Shown: positions 10,851-22,679, counted from the stretch's first letter. The stretch: DNA of 64,000 bases from Ectobius pallidus (GCA_964059195.1 CAXKWD010000005.1:93385882-93449881); one strand, 5' to 3'. The notes: a model not told the origin generated them from the sequence alone. Numbers and translations are program-made.

Positions 10851-12070
10851 TTAAAGGGGTTCTCTCTTCTTTTCAGAATGTTCAGTCCAGTGTCGTGTAT
10901 CATGCTGAATAGTTGTTGAATAATGTATAATATATTCTTTTTCCTGCCCAGGGGTAGAAATGACCATCCTCACCACATCAGAAGAATGTGTAGGCTACTC
11001 TAAATACACTGACTGGAATTACCGAACAATAAGCGACTTTAGTTTCCTATAGGTTAGATTCTCTCTGCCTATAGCTAAGTTATACCTTGCTTAGTCTATG
11101 GACAAGTGAAGTACAGAGAACTTCCCCGGAATTGAACCTTGGACACTAACCAAAACAAATAAGTTTGTGAATACATAGTTATTGTTTGGTAGTTTCGTAA
11201 GAATCCAAAAAAACACCGGGTACCTACTTATTATACAATGTGAAAGCATTTCTCCAAGTCCTCGGGCGGTGGAGTGAGACGAGATCATCATGTTTTGGAA
11301 AATACCATACCTAAAAGTTAGTAATAAGTGTCAGTAAGAAAAGTTTAACCAAGTTATTGCTAAATTTTAACTGTTTCATTACTTTTATTATTAGGTTAAT
11401 ATTATTAAATTTTTAACACATAACATTCCTTCAGAATATGTTTAGCTTAATATTGATATTGCAGTTTGTTGTATTCTACAGGCTACTTTACAATAATCTT
11501 CACAGCTTGTATTTCCCCTAATTGCAGTAGACATACCGGTATTTTGTCATTACAGATAGTCAACAGTTACAAGAAGTATGGGCAAATAAATAAGTTCAAG
11601 AATGATTTTTTAATATATTTCAACTAAAAATAAATCAGGCAGGCCTAAACTGATAAAACAAAGTGCCAGATGATAATGGTATTAATAATAGAACAGCCCG
11701 ACTTCGCCGGGGAATTTGATTGGTTCATATTATTAAATTCATTTATTTATTTTTAAATTTATAATTTTTATTGACTTTTGGTAGATGAAATCATTCAACT
11801 TAAATCAGTTGATTTACAAGATTAAACAGTTTAAAGATTAGTAAAAGTACGCACAATTATTTATTGTTCAATTTATTTATTTATTTTCTTTGCTAATCAC
11901 GTTAAATTAATGTCTGTACGGAAGTTTAATTTGTTGGGAAGTAAATTTTAATGCGTTTTAAGTACTACTACTTATTTTGAATTATTGAATAATTTTGTTA
12001 GACGATACATTCTATTTTTAGAAATTATTAGCCTACTAACTACGCTAAAGATAGGTTTATGATAGCTGAA
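10851..12070. other. AT-rich intergenic stretch
   Basis: No gene is supported. A short GC-rich motif, AGCCCGACTTCGCCGGGG, at about 11697 resembles a Helitron hairpin but lacks a CTAG end. Confidence 0.35.
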
Positions 12071-12196
12071 TTAATTTTCGTTATACCATCCCTTTTTCAT
12101 TGGAAACGTTGGTGTACAAGAAGAGTACGTAATGTGAACGGCGGCTATAAGCACGGCTACCAAAGCAAGAACAAACATGAAATGCCTTGTATTCAT
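12071..12196 (-). CDS. Possible small secreted peptide (41 codons)
   Basis: From the ATG at 12196 the frame encodes MNTRHFMFVLALVAVLIAAV followed by HITYSSC and then a short polar tail ending in GWYNEN and a stop. The first ~26 residues look like a classic signal peptide: basic N-terminus, hydrophobic Phe/Val/Leu/Ala core, then Ser-Ser. The frame continues upstream to 12280 without a better start. Only one Cys is present and I do not recognise the mature part. It could be a first exon, since a weak donor-like GGTATAAC lies near its end, or a chance open frame. There are no neighbouring exons I can join to it. Confidence 0.25.
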   Translation of the reverse strand: MNTRHFMFVLALVAVLIAAVHITYSSCTPTFPMKKGWYNEN

Positions 12197-12429
12197 AGAT
12201 ATTTGAATATTTGAGCAGATAAAAAGCCGGTCGTAATGTACGAATAAAGTAAACCTTTCCATTTTCACATAAATTTCCACAGGTCAAATTAAAGAAACTA
12301 ATGAGTTTTAGATCACGGTTTCTTGAAAAGTTTGATCAGCAATAATTCAGCGTATTCAGTTTTCTATCTTATGATAGCCTACAGTAAAAAATATGTATTT
12401 AAAAAGGATTTGACTATTAATTGATCGTT

Positions 12430-12636
12430 ACTCTTGTAATGGTTAACCGATTTGGTCCAATATTAATAGGGTTCTTTCTATGCACTTTATAAGTGTTTAT
12501 ACTAAGTTTCATGAAAATCTGATAACGTGTATTTGAGATATCGTGCATACAAACGAGCGGTCAGGTGGACAGACTTTTTTCGTTCATTAGCCTAAATATT
12601 CTTAGAAAATACCATTCTGGCACTTAATAACTACTG
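12430..12636 (-). repeat. Dispersed repeat family A, copy 3
   Basis: Reverse-oriented copy with the same blocks: GGTTAACCGATTTGGTCCAA at the low-coordinate end, AGTTTCATGAAAATC in the middle, and ATTCTGGCACTTAATAAC at the other end. Confidence 0.6.
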
Positions 12637-13099
12637 GTACTTACGTGGAAATGTCGTAGCTAGATGCCCCCACAAGTCGTTGGCATCTAAAAAAGTCTAG
12701 TACTTATGGTGAAACAAGTATAATGTTATCTCGCTTCAGATAAGAGATTTTATTATTATTGCACAGAAAAGAACATTAAGGCTCCGCTGGAAGAGAAAGG
12801 TCACATTTAATCCTTCTTGTCAGTTTGTAGTGTCTTCATCTGAATTCCGAAATGATTTCAATACAAACCAGAGCGCTAAATTTTCCATCATATCTGCAAT
12901 GAATCGGGGGGGGGGAAATCTCCTTTACATCTGCTTCTTATCAGTCACTGATATATCTCTCTGCATACTTATGTATACATTACGATGTTATGCTCACCTA
13001 GGCCTATACGTCAAAATCTTTTCTTGCATTTGAAGTCAGGAACAGTATTTGAAGTCCATTTTGAGCCGGCGTTGCGGAACTTCTTGCAAAACGCATGTA

Positions 13100-15037
13100 C
13101 AGTAGTATTATTTCTGTCTGACCCCGACGAAACGCGAGTGAGGAGAAGAGAATCCAGCGGTGTGGGTTAATTCAGAGACCTTCCCATCCCGCCGATCATG
13201 ACAGTAGTAGCTTATATATCTTTAGTCAGCGTTTGTGTTTACAAACAAATCCCTATCCAAGTACAGCTCTGGCAGATATTTTTACCTCATTCATTAAATG
13301 TTATAACACTAACATTAAATGTTTTAACTCTAACATACAGTATGGAACTTTCATATATTTACTCTACATACCAAGTGTGGTGTTACCGCTGTGCTCAATT
13401 ACAGGACTGGATATTATTCCATAGGAGTGACACCAGAGACTGAGAGTCTTTCCCCTTTACCATTACTATCAGCATCATCATCACCATCACCACCAACATT
13501 ATTAGCATCCGAATCACTCTCACTAGAAGCATCACTATCACCACCCAAATGAATGACCAATTCTTGAGCCGCATCCAGGAGTCCCTCCCTTTCCAGATAT
13601 TCCTGTTCAATATTCTTCACGTGCTGGCATCTCCGTTTCCACTCCTCTGCAGATATTGAGGAAAACTTCTCATCCGTAATCTTCATGACATCTTCCATTT
13701 TAAATGTCACATTGTTTTCGGCTACCCAATTTTTTACAGTAGCCCATATGAGTTCTATCGGATTGAGCTCAGGGTGATAAGGGGGGAGCCTTAAAACATC
13801 GTGGCCATGTTGCTGGAGAAGATGATCGATTTTGTAGCTTCGGTGTTGTGGCTTAAGTGTCAGTATTAGTTCATAAATTTCAGCTTTTGTCTTACTATGA
13901 AAGTTTTGTTTCTCAAAATTATCGTTTTCAAGGTGGGACTGCAACCAAGATATCATCACGTCTTTTCGAGAATTCGATGTGGGAGGCTTATTCAGCTGCA
14001 CGTTATGGTAAGGGGCATTATCAATAACCAGGACTGAGTGAGGAGAAAGATTTGGAATTAGTCTTTCCTTTAGCCACTGCTCGTAGTTATTGAAACCCAT
14101 GTCCCCATGATAGTCCCCTGTTTTTCTGTGTGAAATGAATCTCAAATAAGCATTGGGCACAAAGCCATGCTCTCCTCCAGCGTGAATTATAATAAGCCGT
14201 TGTCCTTTCGAAACTGGCGAGAAGAGTCCACTCAGCGATTCGTCACTCCAGGCACATGGTGTAGTATGTGTTGTGTGAAGGTAGGTTTCATCCATGTACA
14301 CTATTGAACGCCCTTCAGTCCTATACTGATGAATAGACCTTAAATAGGCACATCTGAGGGACTTTATTCTCTGTTGTTCCACAAGAATTTTTCTATTATT
14401 TCTTGTTTTCCTCCACCGAAAACCAATATGTAAAATAATTTTCCTGAGTGTAGAGATGCTACCCTGAAAGTCAATTTTTTCTTTTAGTCTTGAGTGTATT
14501 TTTTTTAAAGTCGGTCTCTGCTTTTCTTCAATATAGAAATTATTAATTGTTCGTCGGACTACTTCTTCGTTAAAATTGTCAGGAGATGATTTCTTCGAGG
14601 TACGTATTCTTTCTTTATCAGGGGTAGAAAAAGAATTAGAAGCTCCTTCTTCAATACTTTTGGCCTCTTTCACGATTCGCTTCACAGTACTAATGGATAC
14701 ACCTGTAGCTGTTGAAACCCTTTTATATACAGATGCACGCTGACCCCTCACATCCCGAAAATATTTATATACATTATATACTACTTTTCTTGTCTGCGAA
14801 TGAATAACTTTACTCCCTCCCAGTTTACTATGAATCGGAGGCATGTTGCAAAAGTCTTGCGCACAACTGCACTCACCTGAAGCACTGTCTGTTAGGCACC
14901 GCAACAAGAGATGTTCCTTCTTCCGAGACCTGTGTACTAATAAACAACCACCCCTTAACATGACAATTTTTCTATAGTGGACTCGTCTGTCTACGGCGCA
15001 TCTTTCTGAGCAGTGTCAGACAGAAATAATACTACTG
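13100..15037 (-). mobile_element. Apparently intact Tc1/mariner-superfamily transposon, 1938 bases
   Basis: Perfect 23-base inverted ends begin CAGTAGTATTATTTC at 13100-13122 and are mirrored at 15015-15037. Both ends abut TA (13098-13099 and 15038-15039), the target duplication of this superfamily. One long transposase frame fills the - strand interior. Identical ends and an undisrupted frame suggest a recent insertion. Confidence 0.85.
13414..14844 (-). CDS. DDE transposase (Tc1/mariner superfamily, wide D-E spacing)
   Basis: This enzyme would cut and paste the surrounding element. The open frame runs from 14961 (515 codons). I prefer the Met at 14844 (MPPIHSKLGG, 476 codons), because the preceding 39 residues are Cys-rich and unlike a transposase N-terminus. 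An N-terminal helix-turn-helix is visible (RASVYKRVSTATGVSISTVK). A DDE_3-type catalytic core follows: first Asp in VYMDETYLH, second Asp in VLVIDNAPYH, and Glu in HPELNPIELIW. Exactly 88 residues separate the second Asp from the Glu, against 34-41 in typical Tc1 and mariner enzymes; longer-spaced groups such as DD82E are known. The C-terminus is an Asp/Ser-rich acidic tail. There are no internal stops or shifts. Confidence 0.85.
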   Translation of the reverse strand: MPPIHSKLGGSKVIHSQTRKVVYNVYKYFRDVRGQRASVYKRVSTATGVSISTVKRIVKEAKSIEEGASNSFSTPDKERIRTSKKSSPDNFNEEVVRRTINNFYIEEKQRPTLKKIHSRLKEKIDFQGSISTLRKIILHIGFRWRKTRNNRKILVEQQRIKSLRCAYLRSIHQYRTEGRSIVYMDETYLHTTHTTPCAWSDESLSGLFSPVSKGQRLIIIHAGGEHGFVPNAYLRFISHRKTGDYHGDMGFNNYEQWLKERLIPNLSPHSVLVIDNAPYHNVQLNKPPTSNSRKDVMISWLQSHLENDNFEKQNFHSKTKAEIYELILTLKPQHRSYKIDHLLQQHGHDVLRLPPYHPELNPIELIWATVKNWVAENNVTFKMEDVMKITDEKFSSISAEEWKRRCQHVKNIEQEYLEREGLLDAAQELVIHLGGDSDASSESDSDANNVGGDGDDDADSNGKGERLSVSGVTPME

Positions 15038-16650
15038 TAGTTTATCAAGCTCCCGAAGTTCCCCCCCCCCAGAAAGATCGATTATGCCAAGATTAGTATA
15101 TTACAATAAGGTTGAATGCTGAACGAGATCACTGCTATTGGCTACAGCCAGTTACGTCAGCTTGGAACCATGAAACCTGAAACTGGCGTGTATTTGAAAA
15201 GAACCTTCAATCCGGACATCTGTGTATAGTAGATGGTGGTGCAACTATGGAAAATAATGAACATCTACAGAACTGTATTCAGAAACTATGCTTGATTACT
15301 TATTTTCTTATTAATAATATAACAGTTCTCTTTAAAAAAATTCAAAGATTCTGTACTGTTTCTTGCATGTTGTTCTTTGCTAATATGCAGACATTCAAAT
15401 AAATAGAAAATAGTTTATAGAAGAAGATAAAGTGGCTTTAGTAGGTAGACCTATTGCTACATCTATTTCAGCTTTGAAACAGTTGTTTTTCCTCTAGTAA
15501 TGTTGTTGTGTTGCATGTTTCTTCTAAGCTTAAGAAGTGTTTTTATTTTTATCTTTATTTATAAGATCCAAATTTATAACACTTTTTAATGAAAAAGCAC
15601 CGTGAATCTTGGTTGTATAATAGACATTCAGATAAAAAGCCTTATATACTATCATTCTGAACAACAAAAAATTACATCAATAAACTCATTGTTATCCAGT
15701 TCACCAATACATTGTTTGTATTTTTCTGAAGAGGAATTTCCTAAAGATGGTGGTGCTATGTAGGCCTAATGTATATTTATATCTGTCTCCACATATCTTT
15801 AGAAGTAATAAGATTGTTACTTTACTACTATAACGATGTGGAAACAATAACAGCGTACACTATTCGCAAGTACAGTAGGATACGTCCTAGAAAATAAATG
15901 AATCCGGGAACACCGAAATCTTACTGTAAAACGTGTGGTGTTTGAAAAGTTGAGAGTCGATTCTGATCTTTGTATCACAAGAAGCTACAAGATGATCACT
16001 GTTTGTTTAACGGAGAAAAGACAACAAAATGATAGCGAATGTACCTACTGTAAATTATGTGTAAGGAAGATCTCAGGGTAATAACCTATGTAGGCGAAGC
16101 CATAGAGAGTTCAGAACGCTTGCACATGTCCTGGGGTCTGTCCATGTGGTGAACTTTTACACAATCCTTGCCACACACAACAAGACCCATATATGATCTT
16201 TGGGGATAAGAGCAACAACGCGTATAAAAAAGTACTCTGGCTCTATTTGAAGAGAGCAACCTTCGAGTGGACATTATTGTTTTCAAGCCCTAACATTTCC
16301 AGGGACTCACCACTGACCTCACAATGCCGCATTCACTTAGAAAATTAATTTTAAATGCAAGAACATAAAACTTAACGCAAACTTTAGTACGGCAATGAGT
16401 TCACAATGAAAACTTAAACGTTGGCAACAACGAATCACAAATGAGAACGTGAACAGCTGATAAAATGGCGAAACAAATATCTAAATAATTTATAATTTTG
16501 ATTTTTTTTTAAGTGATTTGCACAATATGCAGTTCATCTGAATGAGGGCGTAGTTTCAGCCACATGAACACCATATAATAACACCCACTAGAAAGAGACT
16601 ATCATTTCCCCATGTTCCGGCCCTGATTTTTTTCTTGTTTTCATAATTAG
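15038..16650. other. Intergenic stretch without a supported gene
   Basis: The region is AT-rich with a poly-C run at 15061-15071. Only short frames occur and none resembles a protein family I know. Confidence 0.35.
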
Positions 16651-16745
16651 GTACACACAAACACCGATGCCCGAGGTGGGACTCAACCCACAGTCTCCTT
16701 CACCACGGCTCCAAGGCAAGCTACCGCGGCTAAGGAAACCGGCTA
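16650..16745 (-). repeat. tRNA-derived SINE head
   Basis: On the - strand, TTAGCCGCGGTAGCTTGCC (A-box-like) precedes GTGGGTTGAGTCCCACC (B box), followed by CGGGCATCGGTGTTTGTGTG, a typical junction into an insect SINE body. It is truncated, and hAT-like DNA begins just downstream. Confidence 0.5.
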
Positions 16746-16758
16746 TATTCGTCTAGCT

Positions 16759-18905
16759 CAGGGGTGCTCAAACTTGAACTGCTGGCGATCTACCTCAATA
16801 TTTTTAGACTACTTACGATCGACTCTGAGAGACTGCAAGTGTGTGTGATGCAGGGTTGTCGTACATACACGATACACCCTACCTACCTAGGTAGGGCGTA
16901 CCGTAGCATATATAGATATTAGCTTTCTGCGCAGTATAGGTACATTATTTTAGTCAAGGTTTGGGTTAGGTTTAGTTAGGTTCTTCTCTACAATATCAAT
17001 GAAAAAACTCATAGTTATTCAAAATTGCGAGTTTATTGGTTGTTACAAAACAAAAGAGTTACATATGGTGTTAAACTTAACTAAGGAGTGGCTTTGGATG
17101 TTGAAGCGTGGCACTGCATGTCCTCAGCATACTTTTCATAAGATGGTACGTAACCACTGAGTGCTAATCGCAAGCATGATGACATATGATCGTCAGTTAG
17201 TCGATTGCGATATTTTGACTTAATTATCTTCATTTCAGAAAATGCAGACTCGCACAAGTAAGTTGACCCAAAAAATGCCGTCAGTTGAAGGGCGATTTGC
17301 CTTACATTCGGATATTTATCTTCAGATATAAAACACCAGAAATTTGTATCAGATGCTGTAGCTTTGAGATGTATATCTGATATAATCTGCACCAACTCAT
17401 TTTCAACAGAACATGAGTTCATATTAAACTGACTGGCTATTTCAGTAGCTAATTCCTCAATGTTTTTACATGAAAAAGGATAACTCATAAATGATGCTAT
17501 ATTTTCCAATTTACTGCAATCATGAAAACGCATTTCGAATTGTCCCAAAATATTTGATAATTCAGCCTCATACGTATCATAATTCAACTGAGGAATCCTT
17601 GCTTTCAAAGACGGAAAATGTTTCAGATCCTTTCTTTTCAGTTGATCTATCATAAGTTGCAATTTACTTTTGAATGCGTTTACTGCGCTAATCATCTCAA
17701 TAATAGTTTTTCCTTTACCTTGAAGCTCCAAGTTAACGGTGTTTAAGTGCATTGTGATGTCAGTCAAAAATGCCAAATCATTTAGCCATTTTTCGTTTTT
17801 CAAAATCTGAGTGTCATCACCTCTTTCGTCTAGAAAAGCTGTTATTTCGGGCAATAATTCTTGAAACCTTTCTAGGAATTTTCCGCGACTCAACCACCTG
17901 ACGTCCGTGTGAAGAACTAAATCAGTGTGTTCAGCTGACTCCCTATCTTCCAACTGCAACTGAAAGAGCCGCCGTTGCAAGCTACGTGCACGGATGGAAT
18001 TCACAATTTTTGTCGCAATGCCCATAATTTCCTCCGTGTTTAAAACTTTTGAACACAAAACTTGTTGATGTATAATGCAATGGAATGAAAAAAATGAAGG
18101 GAATTCTTCATTAGCTCGACACAATGCCACAAAACCGTTTTTGTTTCCAGTCATTGCTGGTGCTCCATCGGTTGTAATGCACACTAATTTATATATTGGT
18201 AGCTCGTAGTTTTTTACAAAATTGAAGAAAACGTCAAATATATCTTCGCCACGGGTCTTCCCCTTCAGAGGTATGATTGTCAAAAATTCTTCCTTAGCCA
18301 ACATGTCATTGAATACCATCCGAATAAAAATACACAGCTGGGCAGTGTTTGTCATATCGGTGGATTCGTCGAACTGTAAAGAAAAGTATGTACATTCCAT
18401 GATATCATGTTTTAGTTTATCTGCGATGTCCTGGCTCATGACTTCAATACGCCTTGTGACAGTCGGACGAGATAACTGAAGTTCTCTAATAGCAGACATG
18501 ATTTCTGTTTTATTTTTAAAATCTCCAAATAAAGTCTCACCCGCTTCAATAAATGCTTCCTTCACCACCGATCCATCTTCGAATGGTTTCTTGTGTTTCG
18601 CCAATATATGAGATATTTTAAATGACGCGATCGTAGCAGCTTTTGATTGTTTGACTGGTCTTGTGAACATGGATTGTTCTTTTTTCAAACAAGATATCAA
18701 ATCACGTACCTTTAGTTTTCTTAATTCACTCTGTGGTGGAAAATCCTTTTCATAGTTTTTATGAACCGTTTTATGATGCCTCTCTAAGTTACCACGCTTA
18801 GGTATTGCAACTGACGCACGACAAATAACACAAATGCACTTATCCTTCACCATACAAAAGAAAAATTCTTCCTCCCAATCCTTATTAAAATGATACGACT
18901 CTAGC
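16759..18905 (-). mobile_element. hAT transposon, one end identified
   Basis: A hAT-like terminus, CAGGGGTGCTCAAACTTG, starts at 16759 beside GTCTAGCT, which resembles the TCTAGA-type sites favoured by many hAT elements. The transposase frame lies inside on the - strand. I could not find the matching end beyond 18905, so the other end is probably lost, diverged or truncated. Confidence 0.5.
17081..18853 (-). CDS. hAT transposase (GTF2IRD2/ZBED-like), 590 codons, long open frame
   Basis: The frame encodes a domesticated-looking hAT transposase. The N-terminus has a BED-like zinc finger (CICVICRA, then RGNLERHHKTVHK) at residues ~5-32. A core follows with FDESTDMTNTAQL near residue 163 and CITTDGAPAMTGNKNG near 224; these Asp positions belong to the RNase-H-like catalytic fold. 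At the C-terminus lies a hAT dimerisation motif (QLTAFFGSTYLCESAFSEM, then SKYRNRLTD) near 530. Coding similarity continues upstream of the Met (an in-frame HFNKDWEEEFFFC leads into it) until a TAG, so the ancestral start lay further 5' and is lost or spliced. Length and order match the family seen in vertebrate GTF2IRD2-like proteins. No internal stop occurs. Confidence 0.8.
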   Translation of the reverse strand: MVKDKCICVICRASVAIPKRGNLERHHKTVHKNYEKDFPPQSELRKLKVRDLISCLKKEQSMFTRPVKQSKAATIASFKISHILAKHKKPFEDGSVVKEAFIEAGETLFGDFKNKTEIMSAIRELQLSRPTVTRRIEVMSQDIADKLKHDIMECTYFSLQFDESTDMTNTAQLCIFIRMVFNDMLAKEEFLTIIPLKGKTRGEDIFDVFFNFVKNYELPIYKLVCITTDGAPAMTGNKNGFVALCRANEEFPSFFSFHCIIHQQVLCSKVLNTEEIMGIATKIVNSIRARSLQRRLFQLQLEDRESAEHTDLVLHTDVRWLSRGKFLERFQELLPEITAFLDERGDDTQILKNEKWLNDLAFLTDITMHLNTVNLELQGKGKTIIEMISAVNAFKSKLQLMIDQLKRKDLKHFPSLKARIPQLNYDTYEAELSNILGQFEMRFHDCSKLENIASFMSYPFSCKNIEELATEIASQFNMNSCSVENELVQIISDIHLKATASDTNFWCFISEDKYPNVRQIALQLTAFFGSTYLCESAFSEMKIIKSKYRNRLTDDHMSSCLRLALSGYVPSYEKYAEDMQCHASTSKATP

Positions 18906-19900
18906 TTAACGGACTAAACATCCTGAAATGGAATCCAAAGCCTTACGAGAGTTAAGCAAACACCGATCAGCTGATGAATGATGACAGAAGGACAAGACGA
19001 GCCAAGCCTGCTGAAAACATTGTCGAGGGTGGATACATTTTTGCTGAATTCTTGTAAATATCCTTGTACTCAGAAACTTGTAACTAAAATATATATTTTT
19101 CTTAAAAATGCATTATATGCTGCAATATAATTAAATGAAAACAACCTTATTCAAAAGTTTTTACAGTATTATAGAATTTTAAACTGAATACCATATGGTT
19201 TGAAATATTTTCATACAACTGTTACATGTTAATTTTTAATAAATTAGTAGACTACATATATATTAGAATTTTTAGCGTTCTCATACTGGGAAATTTGCCA
19301 CTACACCACTGCTCACCTCTTAATTTTACTGTGACCACGAGTAAGAAGCACTGGCCTACACGCCCATCATATGTCTTCTGATGCAAAGTTTCTGATCTGG
19401 TATTGTTAGTTAATGGCCAGACTTGTCATACATATACCTTTCTGAAAGTTGTGTGATGCTAGTGTCGTGTTGAAAATATGAAATGTTACAGACCTTTGTT
19501 CTAAGTAAATATATGTTTTTCTCATTTCTCAATTTTTTCATAACAAGAATATCGGCCGCATACTGCTACTTATTCTTTTGTCTAAATGACTATCTGATAG
19601 TCATTGGCGGCTTGTGATTTAAAGTTGTTGAGTTCTATGTTGACGAATATGGGTTAATCTGTGTTAACTCGACTTATTACAGTGTCAAATGCTGAATTTG
19701 CTTAAGCCGCGTCGAACTCACTCATGGTTACTGCGAAACTTCCACTCAGTGGCTAACTCGTAGTTGGGAAGTTGGGTAGTTGGGAAGTTAGGTGAAAAGA
19801 TACTAGGAAGAAAAACGTACAAATCTTAATAACTGAAGTCACCTATATCTTGTATACCAAATCAATCCTTCCGTCCTTTAAGGCTGCAAACTTGTAGGTG
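18906..19900. other. Intergenic stretch
   Basis: No supported gene. A short GTTGGGAAGTTGGGTAGTTG tandem lies near 19756. Confidence 0.35.
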
Positions 19901-19906
19901 ATGTCT

Positions 19907-20398
19907 TCATAGAATGGCTGTTTTTTTAACTGCACTAGAAGTTATTTCTGAATTGTCAATCTTCGCTAAAGAAGAAAGTCTCTCTTCTGAAATTGCATTC
20001 TTGAGGTATGTTTTTATACGCTTCAGGCAAGAAAAATTCTTTCCACAGATGCTGTAGTAAGAAGAGATGGACAGAATAAGGGGGAACAATTTATAAGTGT
20101 CCGTAAAATTGTCCTTATCCTGATTAAACATTTTTAACATCTTCCCGGTGGAAATCTGTCTGTACTTCTCATCGGCATACAAAATAGTTTTTTTTTTTTT
20201 TAAAGCGATGTGACTTTGGGAACAAGGCCCAAAGAAATTTTGCAAGCTAGAAGGAACATATATGTGGTATTCTTCAAATTTTATGGTATTAGCAAGGCAA
20301 ACAAATTGCATTTTTTTTTCATAATCACGAAATCTCTCATCCATATCAAAACGAGATCCAAAATTTCGTAATACAAAGCTCGAAACATCTGAACACAT
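19907..20398 (-). pseudogene. hAT transposase C-terminal fragment (ZMYM1-like type)
   Basis: The 163-codon frame ends with LFPLILSISSYYSICGKNFS, LKRIKTYLKNAISEERLSSLA and KIDNSE. The C-terminus of the ZMYM1/52-kDa-repressor-like hAT group has a Leu-rich run, an Arg/Lys-Ser-Phe-Ser core, then a Leu-Lys-x-Ile-Lys-x-Tyr-Leu-x-x-x-(Met/Ile)-x-x-Glu-Arg-Leu segment, and this matches. The N-terminal catalytic part is absent and a poly-A run near 20188 has disturbed the reading. It is a truncated relic. Confidence 0.6.
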
Positions 20399-21082
20399 TT
20401 ATCAAGGGAAAGGAAACTTCTTTCGTGAGAGGAGCACATCCGTCATTTTTGATACCGGTACAAAAAAAATATTTGATCCCCCCTCTGTAGTGCACTACAG
20501 TCGATGTATGAGTAGTGAGTGATATAAATAAAAATTGGTATTTATAAGGGCTCACCATTTTATAAGGGAAATGAGAGCTTCTCGCAAAGAAGCCAATGTT
20601 TGGAATCTTGGCGCCACTTGAATCTGAGGTAGCCTAATTTTCTTGTACATTTTCCTCTGATTGGGAGACCATTATCCCTTTTTCGCCCCACTTTGCCAAA
20701 ACTCCCTTTCCCTGTTCATTTTTAGAATTTATCCAAAGTTGTTCTAAGTTGCAATGCACTGCTTGGATTATTCAGGAATTATCATAGGAACGGTAAGTCA
20801 AATTGATTGAAAAGCACCAATAAGCCACATTCAGCACATTTACAGCTCGAAGCATCAGAACAGTATCTTGAGGTAAACCCTTCCAGTATTTATACTGAAA
20901 TGCCACTGAGAATTGTTCTTGGAAGATAAAAAATTAAACTATAAGGAAATAACATAATAGCTTGTGAAATCCTATTTTTGATCTTATTTTAGCATCTTTC
21001 TCATATCATGTGAAAATTTCCCTTAAAAGACCCAACCCTGGATATTAATGTTCAGCAAAATCCGCAGGGACTATCGCCTAAG

Positions 21083-21083
<1 letters not shown>

Positions 21084-21116
<33 letters not shown>
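21084..21116. repeat. (ATT)n microsatellite
   Basis: About eleven ATT units in a row. Confidence 0.9.
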
Positions 21117-21369
21117 ACAGCTAAGATTTGAATGTATGTTGCACAATATTTACATCCGTGACGCAATAGTGACGCGGCATCAAGTATTTTTTTGGTCATT
21201 ACAAAACCCAGCATCATTGTGGTAAAAACTTTCAGGAATAAGATCGCGAAAAGAAGTCGCAGTTATGTAACATACACCCCCGCAATGCAGGGGACACAAG
21301 GATTAGAAAGTGAACAAACGTCCATAAGAGTTTCGGGTATTTTGAATCGCGTGTGTAAATCTTAGCCTA

Positions 21370-21600
21370 TATGAATTCGCATCCGGCTTGCATTTGTTTT
21401 ATTCCTCACACTTCCTGTAACTGTATCTACTGCTGAAAGATCCTTTTTAGAATTGAAATTAATTAAAAACTATTTAAGTAGTAATATGAGTCAACAAATC
21501 TTAGCATGTTGAGAAGGCAAGGGAACTTGAGATGCATAATACTGTAATTGAATTATTTGCCTCTAAAGAGGCCAGAAAGCAAAAGCGAATGTTCAGAACG
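21370..21600 (+). pseudogene. hAT transposase C-terminal fossil, + strand
   Basis: Translating across small shifts gives LPVTVSTAERSFLELKLIKN, then YLSSNMSQQIL, ARELEMHNTVIELFA and SKEARKQKR. This is again the ZMYM1-like hAT dimerisation region. The direct repeat TTGCACAATATTTACATYCG lies on both sides (about 21140 and 21672). It is not on the same strand as the 19907-20398 relic, so the two are separate copies. Confidence 0.5.
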
Positions 21601-21699
21601 ATTTCATATGGAAACAATATGTATACAAACAGTAGTAAAAATTATGAGACATCCCTGTAAGTTTTGAATGTTTGTTGCACAATATTTACATTCGTAACG

Positions 21700-22675
21700 C
21701 AATAGCGAAGTTTTCAGAAAATAAATATCTATCGTTTAATTTTAATTTTGTGGCGTTGTAACTTGTAATGAGTTAAAGAAAACATAATATAAACACATTG
21801 GTTGGCAGAATAAGAAATAAGTACTGGAACATAATTAATAGCTGTTCATGACTAGCTATTTTCAGGAGCACACATTGAACAATATTTTTCTACACGCATT
21901 AAAAAGTAATCGGGGGCCTAGCTGCAAAAAGTTATGCCACTGGGAAGTCTCATGTAACTTACTTTGTTTTTCAATTTTGTCCAATGCATTACATTACATT
22001 TAAATTTATTCTCATTTAGAAACGCGATGGCTATGCCTAATTCTCTGAGTTTTTATTTATTTTTTTGTTTTATGGCTAAGTTATCTAGGACACGTCTACA
22101 TCCATTTTAGCGTACACTACTTCTAATTGGACGTCATAGTTTTCTGTCTGTAAAATAGTCGGTTTTCCAAGAATGCTTAGATACTTGTGCTGAATTGTGT
22201 AGCCTACATTTGTATAAAATCGTGTCTTGTCATAGTATGAGATAATTAGTCTATGCATGAAAGTTTTAGATACCAAAACATTGCATTGAAGGGAAGGCCC
22301 GACGAGAGGGAGGGACAGCCGGGGCTACAGCCCCGGGGCCCGGCCGACCAGGTTTTATTTACTTTCTAAATTTACTCTAAAATAAAATTGGTTATAACTT
22401 ATAAGTCAATAAACAGCTTAAGTTATGATTTATGTGTTTATTTTACCTGCATTGTCCTGTCGTATAATGGAATTATCAGTTAATCTAAAACGGATTAACC
22501 TTGAAGAAAAATCGCTATTTTTGAAAGGTAGAAGCACAAATCCTTTTGGACTCAACAGTAGACCTCACTAACGTTCGGCATTTAAAATCATAATTTTCAA
22601 AAGATTAAACTGGTACATACAGATAAAATTGTTCCTAATTAGAACATTTTAATGTATTTTTCCGTTTCCTGCCCG
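21700..22675. other. Intergenic stretch
   Basis: No supported gene. A GC-rich palindromic patch, CCGGGGCTACAGCCCCGGGG, at 22320-22339 stands out against the AT-rich background and may be a transposon end. Confidence 0.35.
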
Positions 22676-22679
22676 GCAT

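Noticed and set aside
11697..11715. CCCGACTTCGCCGGGG hairpin resembling a Helitron 3' end
   Set aside because: No CTAG follows at the proper distance in either orientation.
19290..19320. Possible right end of the hAT element at 16759
   Set aside because: The sequence (TTGCCACTACACCACTG) does not match the inverse of the left end and lacks the GTCTAGCT duplication.
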